In this document: positions 1 through 10,144 of the stretch, one piece after another
Numbering within the stretch: position 1 is the stretch's first letter
Layout of the letters: each line of letters begins with the position of its first letter
From: Bog-473 sp963744225
GTDB taxonomy: Bacteria; Actinomycetota; Acidimicrobiia; Acidimicrobiales; RAAP-2
Reading direction: 5' to 3'
Length of the DNA: 64,000 nucleotides
NCBI GenBank assembly: GCA_963744225.1
Contig: CAVUSV010000005.1
Coordinates: 62,001 to 126,000 of the forward strand
Translations under genes and position numbers: made by a program
The notes under the pieces: generated by a model
Seen by the model: only the letters and a program-made list of their open reading frames with translations
Databases searched by the model: none
What the model was told of the DNA's origin: nothing

Positions 1-2734
1 GCAGTCGTGATGGAGGGCGACGCCACGGGCCTGAACAATCTCGCCGGGCTCGGCCTCTTGAACACCACCAGCGCCATCTACTACGCCGGCACGCTCGCCG
101 ACCACCCGGCGCGGCTGCGCAACCTCGCTGCGCAGGGCGCCCACCTCGTCCTGACCGACACCAACCGCAAGCAGGCCTTCCGCTGGGACACGCTCACCGC
201 CAACGCCGGCGCCACCGAGACGCCGGGTGAGAATCCGGCCACGACGGATCTGAGCGACAGCCCGATCGAGCTCTTCCCGGGCACGGGCATCACCAGCAAG
301 TCGTACGCGACGTACGTGGGCGCCGTGAACGTCACCGCCAGCAGCTACGGCAATTCGGTCTCGTACACTCCGGAGGACCAGGCCTCCAGCGCGATCGACA
401 ACAACTTCGACACGGCCTGGATCGCCGGCACCTTCGTGCCCAAGCCGGCCGGCGAGTGGTGGCAGGCCCAATTCTCCAACCCCGTCACCACCGATCACAT
501 CACTGTCGTCCAGCCGCAGCGGGGCGACCGCTCGCGCTGGGTGTCGGCGGTGACCCTCACCTTCGACGGGAAGCACCCGGTCCGGTACGAGCTGAACGGT
601 CAGTCGCACGTGACGAGCGGCCAGGTCCTGACCTTCTCCACTCGCACGTTCCACACCCTGCGGGTCACGATCGAGGGCACGACCAACGACACCGCGACGC
701 CGCTGTCGGCCGCCGCCGTTGGCTTCGCCGAGATCGAGGTTCCGGGCCAGCAGGTACACCAGGTCGTTGCGATGCCGTCGCAGATGCTGTCCGCGCTCGG
801 GAGCGCATCCGCCGCCAACCGCGTCTCGGTCGTGATGTCCCGTCAGCGCACCTCGCAATTCCCACCGCGCAGCGATCCCGAGACGAGCATCTCGCGCCAG
901 TTCACGCTCCCCACGGCCCGCACCTTTACCTTGTCGGGAGCCGCCAGCCTGTCGGCCTTCATCCCAGATGACGAAATCGACCGGCTGGTCGGACGCACCG
1001 CGCCCAGCGGCGTGAGGGACGCGTACTCTTCCGGCCGGCTCCCGGGCGGCCTGCTGAACACCGCGTCGACCACGCTCGACGGCAACGTCACGACAGCCTG
1101 GCAACCCGGCCTGGGCACCAAAGCCCAAATCGGCTCCTCGCTCACCTACGACCTTGCCAAGCCGCAGGCGCTCGGTGGCCTCGCGCTGCAGGTGATCGCC
1201 GACGGCCGCCACTCGGTGCCCACGGCCATGACGATCACGTCGGGCAGCCAGATGCGCAGCGTGGCCCTGCCCGCGATCGCCGACAGCACCGTGCCCGGCG
1301 CCGTAACCACGGTGCCCGTCCTCTTCCCGGCAATGACCGGTTCGCACTTCGTCCTCACGTTCACCGCGATGCGACCGGAGTACGCCGCGAACTACTACTC
1401 CGCCGGGCCGCTGGCGCTGCCGCTGGGCATCGCCGAAGTGGGGATCCCCGGGGTGCGGTCGGCGCCGACGCCCGCCAACCTGCCCGGTACCTGCGTCTCC
1501 AATCTTCTCTCGATCGACGGTCGTCCCCTCTCGGTTGCGGTCGTCGGGTCGGCCCAGCACGCGCTCGACAACGGCGAGGCCCAACTGATCCCCTGCGGCC
1601 CGGACGCCAAGGGCATCGCGCTCGGTGCCGGTCCTCACGTGGTCCAGACGGCGGTCGGCCACAACCCGCCCTGTGCGAACGTCCCAGCCACCTGCACCGG
1701 GTGGAACATCGACCAGCTCGTTCTTGACTCGGCTCCGGGCGGCGGTGCCGGACCCGTTGCCTTCCCGACGACCGCCGGGACACCACAGCTTGCGCCGACC
1801 CAACCGGGGCCGACCCCCAACGTTGCGCCGACCTCCTCCCATGTCGACAGCCATAGCGCAGCCGTCACAGGCGCGGCGCAGTCCTTTGAGTTCGTCCTCG
1901 GTCAAAGCATCAATAAGGGGTGGCATGCGGTGGCCGAGCCCCGAGCCGGTGCCCCACCCGGCTCCCACCCGGTGGACCTCGGTGCGGCGATGCTGGTCGA
2001 CGGCTTTGCCAACGGGTGGCACGTCAGCGCGGCGAACCTGCGCTCCCTCGGCGGCCCCGGATTCACCGTTCAGCTCACCTGGGCCCCTCGAGCGCGAGGT
2101 CTGGGCCGCGCTGGCCGTGTCGGGAGCGACACTCCTCCTCTGCCTCTTCCTGGCCCTCCTGCCGGCGCGGTGGCGCCGCCGGGTGCGTGCCCATTTGCCT
2201 CGCCGACTCCGCGGGCCGGAAGGGCCCGACGCCCCGGAGCGGCCCGGATCACCCTTCGACGCCGCCACCCTGGCGTTGCCCGGCGGCCCGCCACCCAAGG
2301 CCGAGCGCCAACACGGCTGGCTGCGCTTCCCCCGGGCGCTCCTCATCGGCGCCGTGACCGGCGGCTTCGCCGCCCTCGTCACCCCGCCGGCGGCAGCCCT
2401 GGCGGTGGCGGGGCTGGTGACCCTGGGGCTTCTTATCCCATGGGTGTGGGCAGTCGCCACGGCAGGCGGGATCGCATTCATCGTTGCCGGATGCATCAAT
2501 GTGGTCCAGGGGCAAAAGGTCCACCACTACCTCTCGGGATCCAATTGGCCGGGCTTCTTCGTCCATGCCGGCAACCTGATCTGGCTCGGCGTCATCCTGC
2601 TGCTCGCCGACGCCGTGATCTCGGGCCTCGGGCTGCGCGTCAACAAGCCCCTGGGTCGCCGAGCCACGAGGGCAGCTGCCCAGAGCCCGGTGGCCGTGCC
2701 CGCAGCAGAGGGTGCGTCGGGCGCCGACGCCTAG
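1..2734 (+). CDS. AftD-like arabinofuranosyltransferase, C-terminal part (5' partial, apparent frameshift)
   Basis: The reading frame is open from base 1, so the gene starts before the window and only its C-terminal ~910 residues are seen. Two discoidin/F5-8C-like carbohydrate-binding modules are visible (about residues 105-220, with DNNFDTAW and WWQAQF, and about 340-480, with LDGNVTTAWQ). A Pro-rich linker and three or four membrane helices follow (VSGATLLLCLFLALL, ALLIGAVTGGFAALV, NLIWLGVILLLADAVI). This layout matches the extracytoplasmic part of the DUF3367/AftD alpha-(1->3)-arabinofuranosyltransferase family, which adds arabinofuranose to cell-wall arabinan. The frame changes at about 2083-2086 (a run of four C): upstream reads ..QLTWA, downstream LEREVWAAL. 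Removing one C restores one product. The family is an inference from domain order; the catalytic N-terminal half is outside the window. Confidence 0.7.
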
Positions 2735-2952
2735 TCGCTCGGCCGAAAGTGCAGGTGTAGGTGTAGGTGGTCTCGGTTTACGCCTCGCTGCATCGCCGGC
2801 CGCCGTCGGCGGCGAGTCTTGGTAGACTGTAAACGAGATCGCTTATAGTCTGGAAAACACCAACGCCAACCATCCGGCGGCCACGCAGGCTCCGGATTTG
2901 GAAATCCATCCCGGCCCCAACGTTGGAACCGCCAGACGATCCGCCGAGACGC

Positions 2953-4167
2953 TCAAATCGAGGGCGACACCTCGCTCGCCAGAGCCTCGAGGGCGCGGCG
3001 GGCGGTCGCGTCCCACGTGAACCAGCGGGCCCGGGCCAGTGCACCCTTGGCCAGCCGGCTCCGCAGCACCTCGTCCGCCAGCACGCGACCGAGCGCGGCC
3101 GGAAGCTCCCCCACGTCGTCAACGAGCAAGCCCGATTCCCCCGCAAAGACCGCGTCCGTGTGGCCCGCGATGGCCGTCGCCACGGCCGGGGTGCCGCATG
3201 CGGCGGCCTCGGTCAGCGTCATGCCCCAACCCTCCCGTTGCGAGCTGCTTGCCACCACCCAGGCTCGCCGGTACCACGACACCAGCTCTTCGTCCGTCAC
3301 GTGGCCCGGCAGGCTCACCCAGTCATCCGCGCCCAGCTCGGCGCGCAGTGCCTCGAGGGCGGGGCGCTCGTACCCCTCCCCGATGATGACCGCGCGCAGA
3401 TCAGGGTGGTCCGACTTCACCTTGGTTAGTGCGCGGAGCAGCGCGTCGAAGCGCTTGACGGGGACCAACCGGCCCACCGCCACAACGAGAGGCGTCGGGG
3501 AGCGCACGCCCCCGGGCGTGTAGCGGGCGTCCACTCCCGGCGGCGCCACGGTCACCCGGTCGGCGCGCACGCCCAGCATGTCCACGATCTCCGCACGCGA
3601 CGAGTCGGACAAGGTCACGATGCGACTCGAACGGTAGAAGTGCGGGGCCACCCGCCGCTCCACCACGTCGCCGAGGCGCGCCAGCGTGGGAGGCAGGACC
3701 ATGCCCCACATCTCGGCGTGCACGTGGTGCAAGAAGACCATGCGCGGACCCCGGTACCACAACGGCGAAAAGAACGGCATGCCGTTCCAGATCTCGACCA
3801 GTGCGTCGCCGGCGCGATGCCCCATCCGCACCCCCTCCCAGGCGGCGCCGGGGAAGACGGCATAGCGTCCCGAACGACGGAGCACCCGGTAGCCGTCCCG
3901 GGTCAGGGCGGCTGGCCCACCGGGGACGGCCGACGTGCGGAACGTGATATCGATCCCCGCGGCGGCCCACAACGACGCGATCTTGTGGGCGTGGAGTTCT
4001 GATCCGCCCGCCTCGGGGTCGTCGAGGTCCCTCCAGGCCACGAAATGGATGCGTCGGATGCCCGCCTCTGCGGCGAGGGCGCCCAGCACTTCGGCGTCCG
4101 AGAGGACGTCGTCCGGGCGGCGCGGGACGTCGGGCGCGGCGGCAACTGGCCCCGAGTCGTCACCCAT
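2953..4167 (-). CDS. GT4-family glycosyltransferase (GT-B fold)
   Basis: 404 aa, a normal length for a GT-B glycosyltransferase. The N-terminal Rossmann domain has a glycine-rich acceptor loop (EAGGSELHAHKIA, about residue 52). The C-terminal donor domain has VAVGRLVPVKRFD (about 240), IIGEGYERPALE and the E-x7-E signature EGWGMTLTEAAACGTP (about 325), which binds the nucleotide sugar. It should be a cytosolic, membrane-associated enzyme that transfers a sugar to a lipid-linked or growing surface glycan. It is the last gene of a seven-gene minus-strand run and starts 9 bp after the flippase stop, so co-transcription is likely. Donor sugar and acceptor cannot be told from the sequence. Confidence 0.88.
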   Translation of the reverse strand: MGDDSGPVAAAPDVPRRPDDVLSDAEVLGALAAEAGIRRIHFVAWRDLDDPEAGGSELHAHKIASLWAAAGIDITFRTSAVPGGPAALTRDGYRVLRRSGRYAVFPGAAWEGVRMGHRAGDALVEIWNGMPFFSPLWYRGPRMVFLHHVHAEMWGMVLPPTLARLGDVVERRVAPHFYRSSRIVTLSDSSRAEIVDMLGVRADRVTVAPPGVDARYTPGGVRSPTPLVVAVGRLVPVKRFDALLRALTKVKSDHPDLRAVIIGEGYERPALEALRAELGADDWVSLPGHVTDEELVSWYRRAWVVASSSQREGWGMTLTEAAACGTPAVATAIAGHTDAVFAGESGLLVDDVGELPAALGRVLADEVLRSRLAKGALARARWFTWDATARRALEALASEVSPSI

Positions 4168-4176
4168 TCGGTCAGG

Positions 4177-5635
4177 TTACCCCTGGACGATGCCCCTCAA
4201 TCGGACCCTGTGCACAACCGTAAACCCACACACGATCACGGCCAACACGCCTGCCTGGACGGCCAGGTCGACGAACGCGGTTGCCCGCGGAGACCCGTGG
4301 ACTTGCACCGCGGCGGCGGTCAGGGCGACTGCACCGAGCACCAGGACCCCGGCCACCCAGTGCCGCCCGACCGCCAGCAGGTACATCGTGAGAACCACCG
4401 AGACACTCAGCATGATCATGGCCAGCACCAGCGGCGCCAGCGCGTCGGCGGCGGACGTGTAGTCGTGATGGAACAGCACCTGCAGCAGCTCGGTGGGGGC
4501 GGCCAGCGCGAGACTGAGGAGCAAGACCGAAGGAACCGCCAAGAGGACGAGCACAACCGCAAGCTGGCGGAGCGCGTGGCCGCCCTGGCGCCATCGGATG
4601 GCGGCTTCGGGCAGCAGATAGCCACCGAGGACGATGGCACCGAAGACGATCGCCTTGCTCGTCACGGACACCGCGGCGTACGCGCCGCTGTGCGTTGGAT
4701 TGTCCCGCCCGACCACGAGCACGTCGGCGTTCTGCAGCACCGCCACCATCGACAGCGACACCGACGCGACGATCAGGTCGATCGCCACGCTGCGCCGCAC
4801 AATCGCGCCGCCGGCCAGCACGGGGTCCGGACGCACGGCGGCCGCCCAGCCGCCGGCCGCGCGCATACGCGGTCCTTTCCCACCCGACCACGCCCGCACC
4901 GCGGCGTCAGCGCGCGTGGGCCATGGCGACGACCTCACCCAGGAGGACGCCCACCGCGGCGCCCGAGGGGCCGAACCCGGCGAGCACCAGCACGAGCACC
5001 GCGACGACCCGCACGGTGGCCTCGAGCACGAGGTTGGCCGCCAGCGGCCGGTAGCCGCGGTGGGCCTGGAGCAGACCGCGGTCGAGCGAGAGGAGCACAA
5101 AGAACGCAGCGGCAGTCAGGATCGCCGCGATGCCGATCCCACTCTGCTGGTTGAGCAGGACGGCCACGCCGTGGCGGCTGACGAACACGACCGCAGCCCA
5201 GATCAGCACGAGCATCGTGCCCTGTCGGTGCACGCGCCCCGCCCAGCGCCGCACCAGGTGGCCGCTGCCGTCCTCGTGCCACATGGTCACCCGCCGCACC
5301 ACGGCCACCACGACCGCCGACCCCGGCATGGACAAGATGAGGTACAACCCGGTCAGCTGGTTGAGCACCCCATAACCGTGGGGCGCCAGCAGCCGAGCCA
5401 AGGCGACGGTGAGCACGACGCTGGCGCCGTTCGCCAGGACGCCGGCAACGGCCAGGGGTCCCGCCTGGAGCAGACCCGTCCGCATCGACTCGACGCCGGG
5501 ACGCGCCTCGGCGTCGAGGAGGAGCTCCGCACCGAAATTGGGACCGACGGCGTTCGGCGCCAGCGCCATCGCTGCCGGGACGGACTCCACGACGACCTCG
5601 GCGGCAGGCGCCTCCGCCGTCTCGGGGTCCGTCAC
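4177..5635 (-). CDS. Polysaccharide flippase/oligosaccharide exporter (apparent frameshift)
   Basis: A polytopic membrane protein of the Wzx/MVF type, expected to move lipid-linked glycans across the membrane. The N-terminal half reads MRTGLLQAGPLAVAGVL.. and LLAPHGYGVLNQLTGLY, typical of the first flippase helices. The second half is in another frame and contains VVGRDNPTHSGAYAAVSV and five further helices. The switch lies in the CGCGCG stretch at 4910-4915, where VAMAHAR meets a stop while the other frame continues ADAAVRAW. Adding one CG unit gives an intact 486-aa protein. The start is GTG at 5635, which overlaps the TGA of the upstream SGNH gene (GTGA); the longer upstream frame would run through that gene and is rejected. 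Either a sequencing deletion or a real frameshift. Confidence 0.8.
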
Positions 5636-6546
5636 ACGTGGGCCCTTGTGGCCGCCTTGTCCTCCGTGCCGATCCGAGCGATCAGGGGCAGGATCTGGCG
5701 CTGCAACAACTCGCCGCCCGCCGGGCTGATGTGGACGCCGTCGTACCGCACGTCGACACCGAGGAGCGTCGCCGTGTACACCCCGCGCGGGCTCAGCATC
5801 CGGTTCAGGTCGATCACGATGACGTCGTGCGGCTCGGCACGCGCCAGGCGCCACAGCAGCGCGTTGTACGCCTGGGCCCGGGCGGGTGAATTCTCCAACC
5901 ACGGCTGGCCATCGGGCTGGCGGTCAGTGGGATCGACGTAGGGCATCGTGAACAGCACCACTCTTGCACCAACTGCACGGAACGTCCCGATAGCCGACTG
6001 CAGCTCCCCCATCAGGTGGTCGTCCCAGGCCGGCTCGCCGACGTGGACCCATTGCCCGTTCAAGAGGTGATCCGTCACCTCCCAGCGGCCCAGCCCCAGG
6101 GCCACCACCTGTGGACGCTGCACCGCGGCGAGGAAGGGCCACAGGGACCGCCAGTCCTGACACCCCGGCGTGGCCGGGCCCGGCGTCCCGGCCATCAGCA
6201 CTTGGAGCTGAGGATCGAGGTCGCACCCGATGGCCGCCTGATCGGAGACCGTGACGCCGTAGGCCGACTCCGATCCCACCGACAGGCCCTCCCCGAGCGT
6301 CATGGCGATGGAGTCGCCGAGGAGCAAGAGCCGTACCGGGTGGCCGTCGAAGGCCCCGGAGCGCACGAGCACGGCGTGTTCCGAGCTCGTCAGTCCGGGC
6401 GCGAGCGGGAGAGACGGCCGGCCGCCCACCGCCGCGTCCGCTCGCGCCACCGGTGCAGCCCCCACCTGCGTCTGGGCGCACAACGCGAGGCACGCCACGA
6501 GGAGGCAGGCGGCGGGCAGCAGCCCTCGCACACCCGACCGCGTCAT
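5632..6546 (-). CDS. Secreted SGNH/GDSL-type hydrolase
   Basis: 304 aa with a signal peptide (LLPAACLLVACLALCAQTQVGAAP). The SGNH blocks are visible: GDSIAMTLGEG (nucleophile Ser, about residue 77), GLGRWEV in the block II/III region (about 150) and YDGVHISPAGG (Asp/His dyad, about 270). Such enzymes remove or transfer acyl groups on cell-wall or surface polysaccharides outside the membrane. It lies between membrane glycosyltransferase genes and overlaps the flippase start by 3-4 bp, which points to a role in modifying the same glycan. It resembles the stand-alone SGNH partners of acyltransferase-3 systems, but no AT3 gene is adjacent; the only one in the window is at 57 kb. Confidence 0.82.
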   Translation of the reverse strand: MTRSGVRGLLPAACLLVACLALCAQTQVGAAPVARADAAVGGRPSLPLAPGLTSSEHAVLVRSGAFDGHPVRLLLLGDSIAMTLGEGLSVGSESAYGVTVSDQAAIGCDLDPQLQVLMAGTPGPATPGCQDWRSLWPFLAAVQRPQVVALGLGRWEVTDHLLNGQWVHVGEPAWDDHLMGELQSAIGTFRAVGARVVLFTMPYVDPTDRQPDGQPWLENSPARAQAYNALLWRLARAEPHDVIVIDLNRMLSPRGVYTATLLGVDVRYDGVHISPAGGELLQRQILPLIARIGTEDKAATRAHV

Positions 6547-6656
6547 GGAAGAACGACCTCCTCGCCAGCCCGAAGATGCGAAAACCAGGTTCCACGGGTC
6601 GGACTACTGAGAATCGGCTCGTCCCGGGCCCCCCTTGAGCGGAGCATCGTCCCTGG

Positions 6657-8519
6657 TCACGGGTGCCCCAAGGCAGATCGGGTCACGCAGTCCGTCACCG
6701 CCGGGCTGGCCACGACCGGGCTCGATCTGCCCTCGGCCGCCATCACGCATGTCCCGAGCGCGCCCCTCTTCAGTCGCAGGGGGCCATGCAGCCCCACCTG
6801 GACGTTGTTCCACACCCAGGCCCCAGCCTCGATGGTGGGCGGCCGGCCGAGGGCCGCCGTCATGAAGGCAGCGGCATAGGCGGGATCACGCCCCTGCTGC
6901 AGGCTGGGCGCGGCGGGATTGGTCGCGATGACCACGGTGTTCACCTGCCACACCACCAGCGCGTGGCGCACGCCGGCCAGCTCGGCGGGGGTCCCGGTGG
7001 GCGCCGGGTCCCCGACGCCGAACCCGAGCAGGGTCAGCACCTTGAACCCGGCGGCCGCCGAGCCCGCCCGGCTGGCCACACCTTGGGGGCCCCCGCCGCC
7101 TGCCTGGCTGTAGGGCATGCGCGTGACCGCCTGCCACGACATGGCGGACTGGATACCCGAGAACGGCGTCGGCATGGACAGGAGCACCCGACCCGGCGGC
7201 AGGGTCGGGGCCACCTCGGTGTACCAGCGGGGCACGATCACCGGCCGCATGGTGAACGGGAGCCGCGACGCGAAGGTCGCCGAGACGGGGACGAGGGCGA
7301 CACAGGCAGCGGCCAGCGCGCCCAGCGCGCCCCTCCAGTCCGGGGCCCAGCGGTAGACGCGCTCGAGGATCAAGGCGAGCATCACGGCCGCCGCCAGGAA
7401 CCCGATCGCCATGAAGCGCTGCTGGATGATGTTCTGGAGCACCGGCACGTGGTCGAAGAGCTGGGCCGGCACCCAGTGGCCTTTTCGCACGCCGAGCGAC
7501 GACACGCCGCACAAGACGAACACGAAGCCGAAGAACCACAGACGGAGGTCGCGCCAGAAGAGAACGAGGCCGGCCGTTAGGACCGCGAGGAAGCTCCAAC
7601 CGACCAGCGCGGCCGAGCCCAGCGTCGCTCCTTCGTACCCGCCGAGCGTGATGAAGACGGTGTGCGGGCCCGGGTAGAGGGGCGACACGAAGCTCGACGG
7701 CACGAAGCCCCCGAGGATCGGGACTTGGGGCCAGACGAGACCCGAGAGGTGGGCGGGCCCGTCGAGTGCGAACCACACGGGCCACGCCAGCAACACGGTG
7801 CCCACGCCGAGCCCCGCGCCCAAGCCCGCGGCGGCATGGGGGGCCAGCCGCCGCAGCTTCGCTCGGTCCAAGACCAGGGCGGCGGCCACCAGGACGACCA
7901 GCGACACGGCGACGACCAGTGCGGCAATGGCCAGCAGCTCGGTCGAGAGGAAGAACTGGACAAAGACGAGGACGCCCAGGAGCACGCCGGCGCCGACGGC
8001 GCTGTGGCGCTGGCGGATCAGGATCTCGTCGAGGGCGGCCAGGATGAGCGGGAGCACCATGAGGGCGGCCGTCATCAGATGGGCGAACTCCATGCTGGTG
8101 AGCACGAACGGTGAGAATCCGTAGAGCAGGCCGCCGATGAAGGCGGCCGGCGTCCACGGCGCCCAACGCCGGATCACGACGAAGGCCGTGAACGCGGTGA
8201 GGGCGGGCGTCACGGTGGACGCGACGTTGAGCGACGCGACGGGACCCCAGATCCACGTCACCGGCACCAGCGGCAGGCTCAGCCCGGTGACCGACGTCTG
8301 CGCCAGCAGGTTGACGCCGGTGGGGTGGAACAAGGCGGTCGAGAAGAACGGGTTGTGACCGTGGGCGAGCGCGGTGGCCGGCCACTGGAAGAACCACAGG
8401 AACAACGCCGGGTCCCCGCAACCGCACAGCGTGTGGGTCGTTACTCCGTCGGCCCAGGCGTGCACCCACAACGCGAAGCCCACGGCGAGGTACACCACCC
8501 CCACCGTGGCGAGGGTCAT
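6657..8519 (-). CDS. Polytopic GT-C-like membrane glycosyltransferase
   Basis: 620 aa with about ten hydrophobic helices from residue 1 (LATVGVVYLAVGFALWVHAW) to about 430, then a soluble extracytoplasmic C-terminal domain. The first loop contains CGDPALFLWFFQWP and GHNPFFSTALFHPTG, an acidic first loop as in GT-C enzymes that use polyprenyl-phosphate sugars outside the membrane. No named family is certain; it most resembles uncharacterised actinobacterial membrane proteins near arabinan and mannan genes. It sits 52 bp downstream of the mutase-like gene and 110 bp upstream of the SGNH gene. GC-rich antisense frames run the full length of this gene and are shadows. Confidence 0.75.
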   Translation of the reverse strand: MTLATVGVVYLAVGFALWVHAWADGVTTHTLCGCGDPALFLWFFQWPATALAHGHNPFFSTALFHPTGVNLLAQTSVTGLSLPLVPVTWIWGPVASLNVASTVTPALTAFTAFVVIRRWAPWTPAAFIGGLLYGFSPFVLTSMEFAHLMTAALMVLPLILAALDEILIRQRHSAVGAGVLLGVLVFVQFFLSTELLAIAALVVAVSLVVLVAAALVLDRAKLRRLAPHAAAGLGAGLGVGTVLLAWPVWFALDGPAHLSGLVWPQVPILGGFVPSSFVSPLYPGPHTVFITLGGYEGATLGSAALVGWSFLAVLTAGLVLFWRDLRLWFFGFVFVLCGVSSLGVRKGHWVPAQLFDHVPVLQNIIQQRFMAIGFLAAAVMLALILERVYRWAPDWRGALGALAAACVALVPVSATFASRLPFTMRPVIVPRWYTEVAPTLPPGRVLLSMPTPFSGIQSAMSWQAVTRMPYSQAGGGGPQGVASRAGSAAAGFKVLTLLGFGVGDPAPTGTPAELAGVRHALVVWQVNTVVIATNPAAPSLQQGRDPAYAAAFMTAALGRPPTIEAGAWVWNNVQVGLHGPLRLKRGALGTCVMAAEGRSSPVVASPAVTDCVTRSALGHP

Positions 8520-8571
8520 CCAGGGTCGCCACCGCGCCGCCGGCGCCGGCCGCTGGACCGCCGGCCCGGCC

Positions 8572-10065
8572 TCAGTCAGGGGCGAGCGTGCCCGCCGGGA
8601 CCGCTGTGCGCCGCGGCAGCACGGGGGCGTCCCGTCCGGTCGACCCCGACTCGTGGTACTCCTCCTCCACGTTGACCGACCAGATGTCGTGCGTTGCGCC
8701 GAACATGTTCTCCACCGTGAGCATCGCGGTGTACATGGAGTGGTCCTGATTGTTGTACTTGTGCATCCCGTTGCGGCCGACGGGATGGATGTTCGGCGCC
8801 TCCGTCTCGATCCACTTGCGGATCGTCTCGACGTTGGCCTTGTAGCTGAAGTCGTAGTACGGGTAGGCCTTGGGGACGCGCACCACGTAGCCGCGCTCGA
8901 CGTCGCCGTCGCCGGCCAGACCGAGCGCGATCAGCTCCTTGGTGCCCAGCGTGATGAGCTCGTCGTCGGGCTTGTTCCACATCTCGTCGCCCTCGAACAC
9001 GAAGTACTCGAGGCCGAGGCAGGTACGCCCGTCCTTGACCAGGTAGGGCGACCACGAGCCGTAGTTCTGAATCCGTCCGACCTCGACGTCGGTCGCATGG
9101 ATGTAGATCCAGTTGTCGGGAAAGCTGCGCGACTCGGGCACGATGAGCGCCACCGTGAGGTAGTCGCGGTAGTGCAGGTCGTCGGCGGCGGCGACCACCT
9201 CGGGAGGCGGGGGCGGCGTGATGGTGTTGACCAGCTCGCGCATCGGCATGGTCGAGACGACATGCGACGCCGCCATCGTGTGCTCGCTCCCGTCCTGCGC
9301 GTAGGTCGCGGCCACGGCGCGGCCACGGTCCACCTCGATGCGAGTCAGTCGCGCCCCCAGTTCCACCGTTCCCCCGGCGGCCTCCACCTTCGCCGTACAG
9401 CACTCCCACATCATGCCGGGGCCGTACTTGGGATATTGGAACTCCTCAATCAGCGTGGTGATGTCGGTCTGGTTGCGCCTGGGCAGGATGGCGTTGAACA
9501 CCGCCTTGCGCAGATCGAGGTTCTTGACCCGCTGGGCCGCCCAGTCCGCCGGCATGTCGGAGACCGGCACCCCCCACACCTTCTCCGTGTAGGTCTTGAA
9601 GAAGGTGCGATAGAGGCGCCAGCCGAAGCGTTTCACCAGCCAGTTCTCGTAGTTCGCCTCGTCCTTGGGCGGGAGGATGCGTGCCCACAGGTAGGAGAAC
9701 CCGCACCGGATCGCCTCCCACAGGCCGAGATTGCGCAGCGCGTTCATCGCCTTGAGCGGGTAGTCGTAGAACTTGCCGTCGTAGTAGATCCGGCTCATCC
9801 GGGGGCGCAGCATGAAGTCGCCCTCCGGCAGGATCTCGTGCCAGAGGGCCTCGACCTCGGGCACCTTGGTAAAGAAGCGATGGCCACCGAGGTCGAAGCG
9901 CCAGCCGTCCCTCACTACCGTGCGGCTAATGCCGCCCACGACCTGGTCGGCCTCGAGCACCACAGGGTGCTCCCCCCGTTTGGTCAGCAGGTAGGCCGCG
10001 GTGAGCCCGCCGGGCCCCGCGCCGACGATGACGACGGGTGCTTCCTCGGCGACGACCACGAGCAA
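8572..10065 (-). CDS. FAD-dependent oxidoreductase, UDP-galactopyranose-mutase-like
   Basis: 497 aa. The N-terminal dinucleotide-binding motif VVIVGAGPGGLTAAYLL (about residues 11-27) is followed by LEADQVVGGISRTV and WRFDLGGHRFF, the GG-H-F pattern of the UDP-galactopyranose mutase/protoporphyrinogen oxidase clan. The middle part has WLVKRFGWRLYRTFFKTYTEKVWG, and the C-terminal FAD contact region has NGMHKYNNQDHSMYTAM. In a glycan locus the most likely job is ring contraction of a nucleotide sugar to the furanose form, or another flavin-dependent change to a lipid- or nucleotide-linked sugar. It is longer than classical Glf (about 390 aa) and belongs to a related subgroup, so the substrate is open. 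The start could lie a few codons downstream of the listed one. Confidence 0.78.
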   Translation of the reverse strand: MLVVVAEEAPVVIVGAGPGGLTAAYLLTKRGEHPVVLEADQVVGGISRTVVRDGWRFDLGGHRFFTKVPEVEALWHEILPEGDFMLRPRMSRIYYDGKFYDYPLKAMNALRNLGLWEAIRCGFSYLWARILPPKDEANYENWLVKRFGWRLYRTFFKTYTEKVWGVPVSDMPADWAAQRVKNLDLRKAVFNAILPRRNQTDITTLIEEFQYPKYGPGMMWECCTAKVEAAGGTVELGARLTRIEVDRGRAVAATYAQDGSEHTMAASHVVSTMPMRELVNTITPPPPPEVVAAADDLHYRDYLTVALIVPESRSFPDNWIYIHATDVEVGRIQNYGSWSPYLVKDGRTCLGLEYFVFEGDEMWNKPDDELITLGTKELIALGLAGDGDVERGYVVRVPKAYPYYDFSYKANVETIRKWIETEAPNIHPVGRNGMHKYNNQDHSMYTAMLTVENMFGATHDIWSVNVEEEYHESGSTGRDAPVLPRRTAVPAGTLAPD

Positions 10066-10144
10066 GGAAGGTTAGTGGACACCCCGCCGCGGCCCGCGGA
10101 GTGTCCGCCGGCGCAATGGGCGTTTCCCCCGACGGGGCCGACGA

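Noticed and set aside
2735..2952. Possible gene or RNA between the AftD-like and GT4 genes
   Set aside because: Only a short GTGTAG direct repeat near 2753 and no ORF, hairpin or tRNA pattern seen.
6886..8532. Long antisense ORF over the GT-C gene (548 codons)
   Set aside because: Arg/Pro/Gly-rich low-complexity translation, typical of a GC-rich shadow frame; the real gene in the other phase has clear membrane helices.
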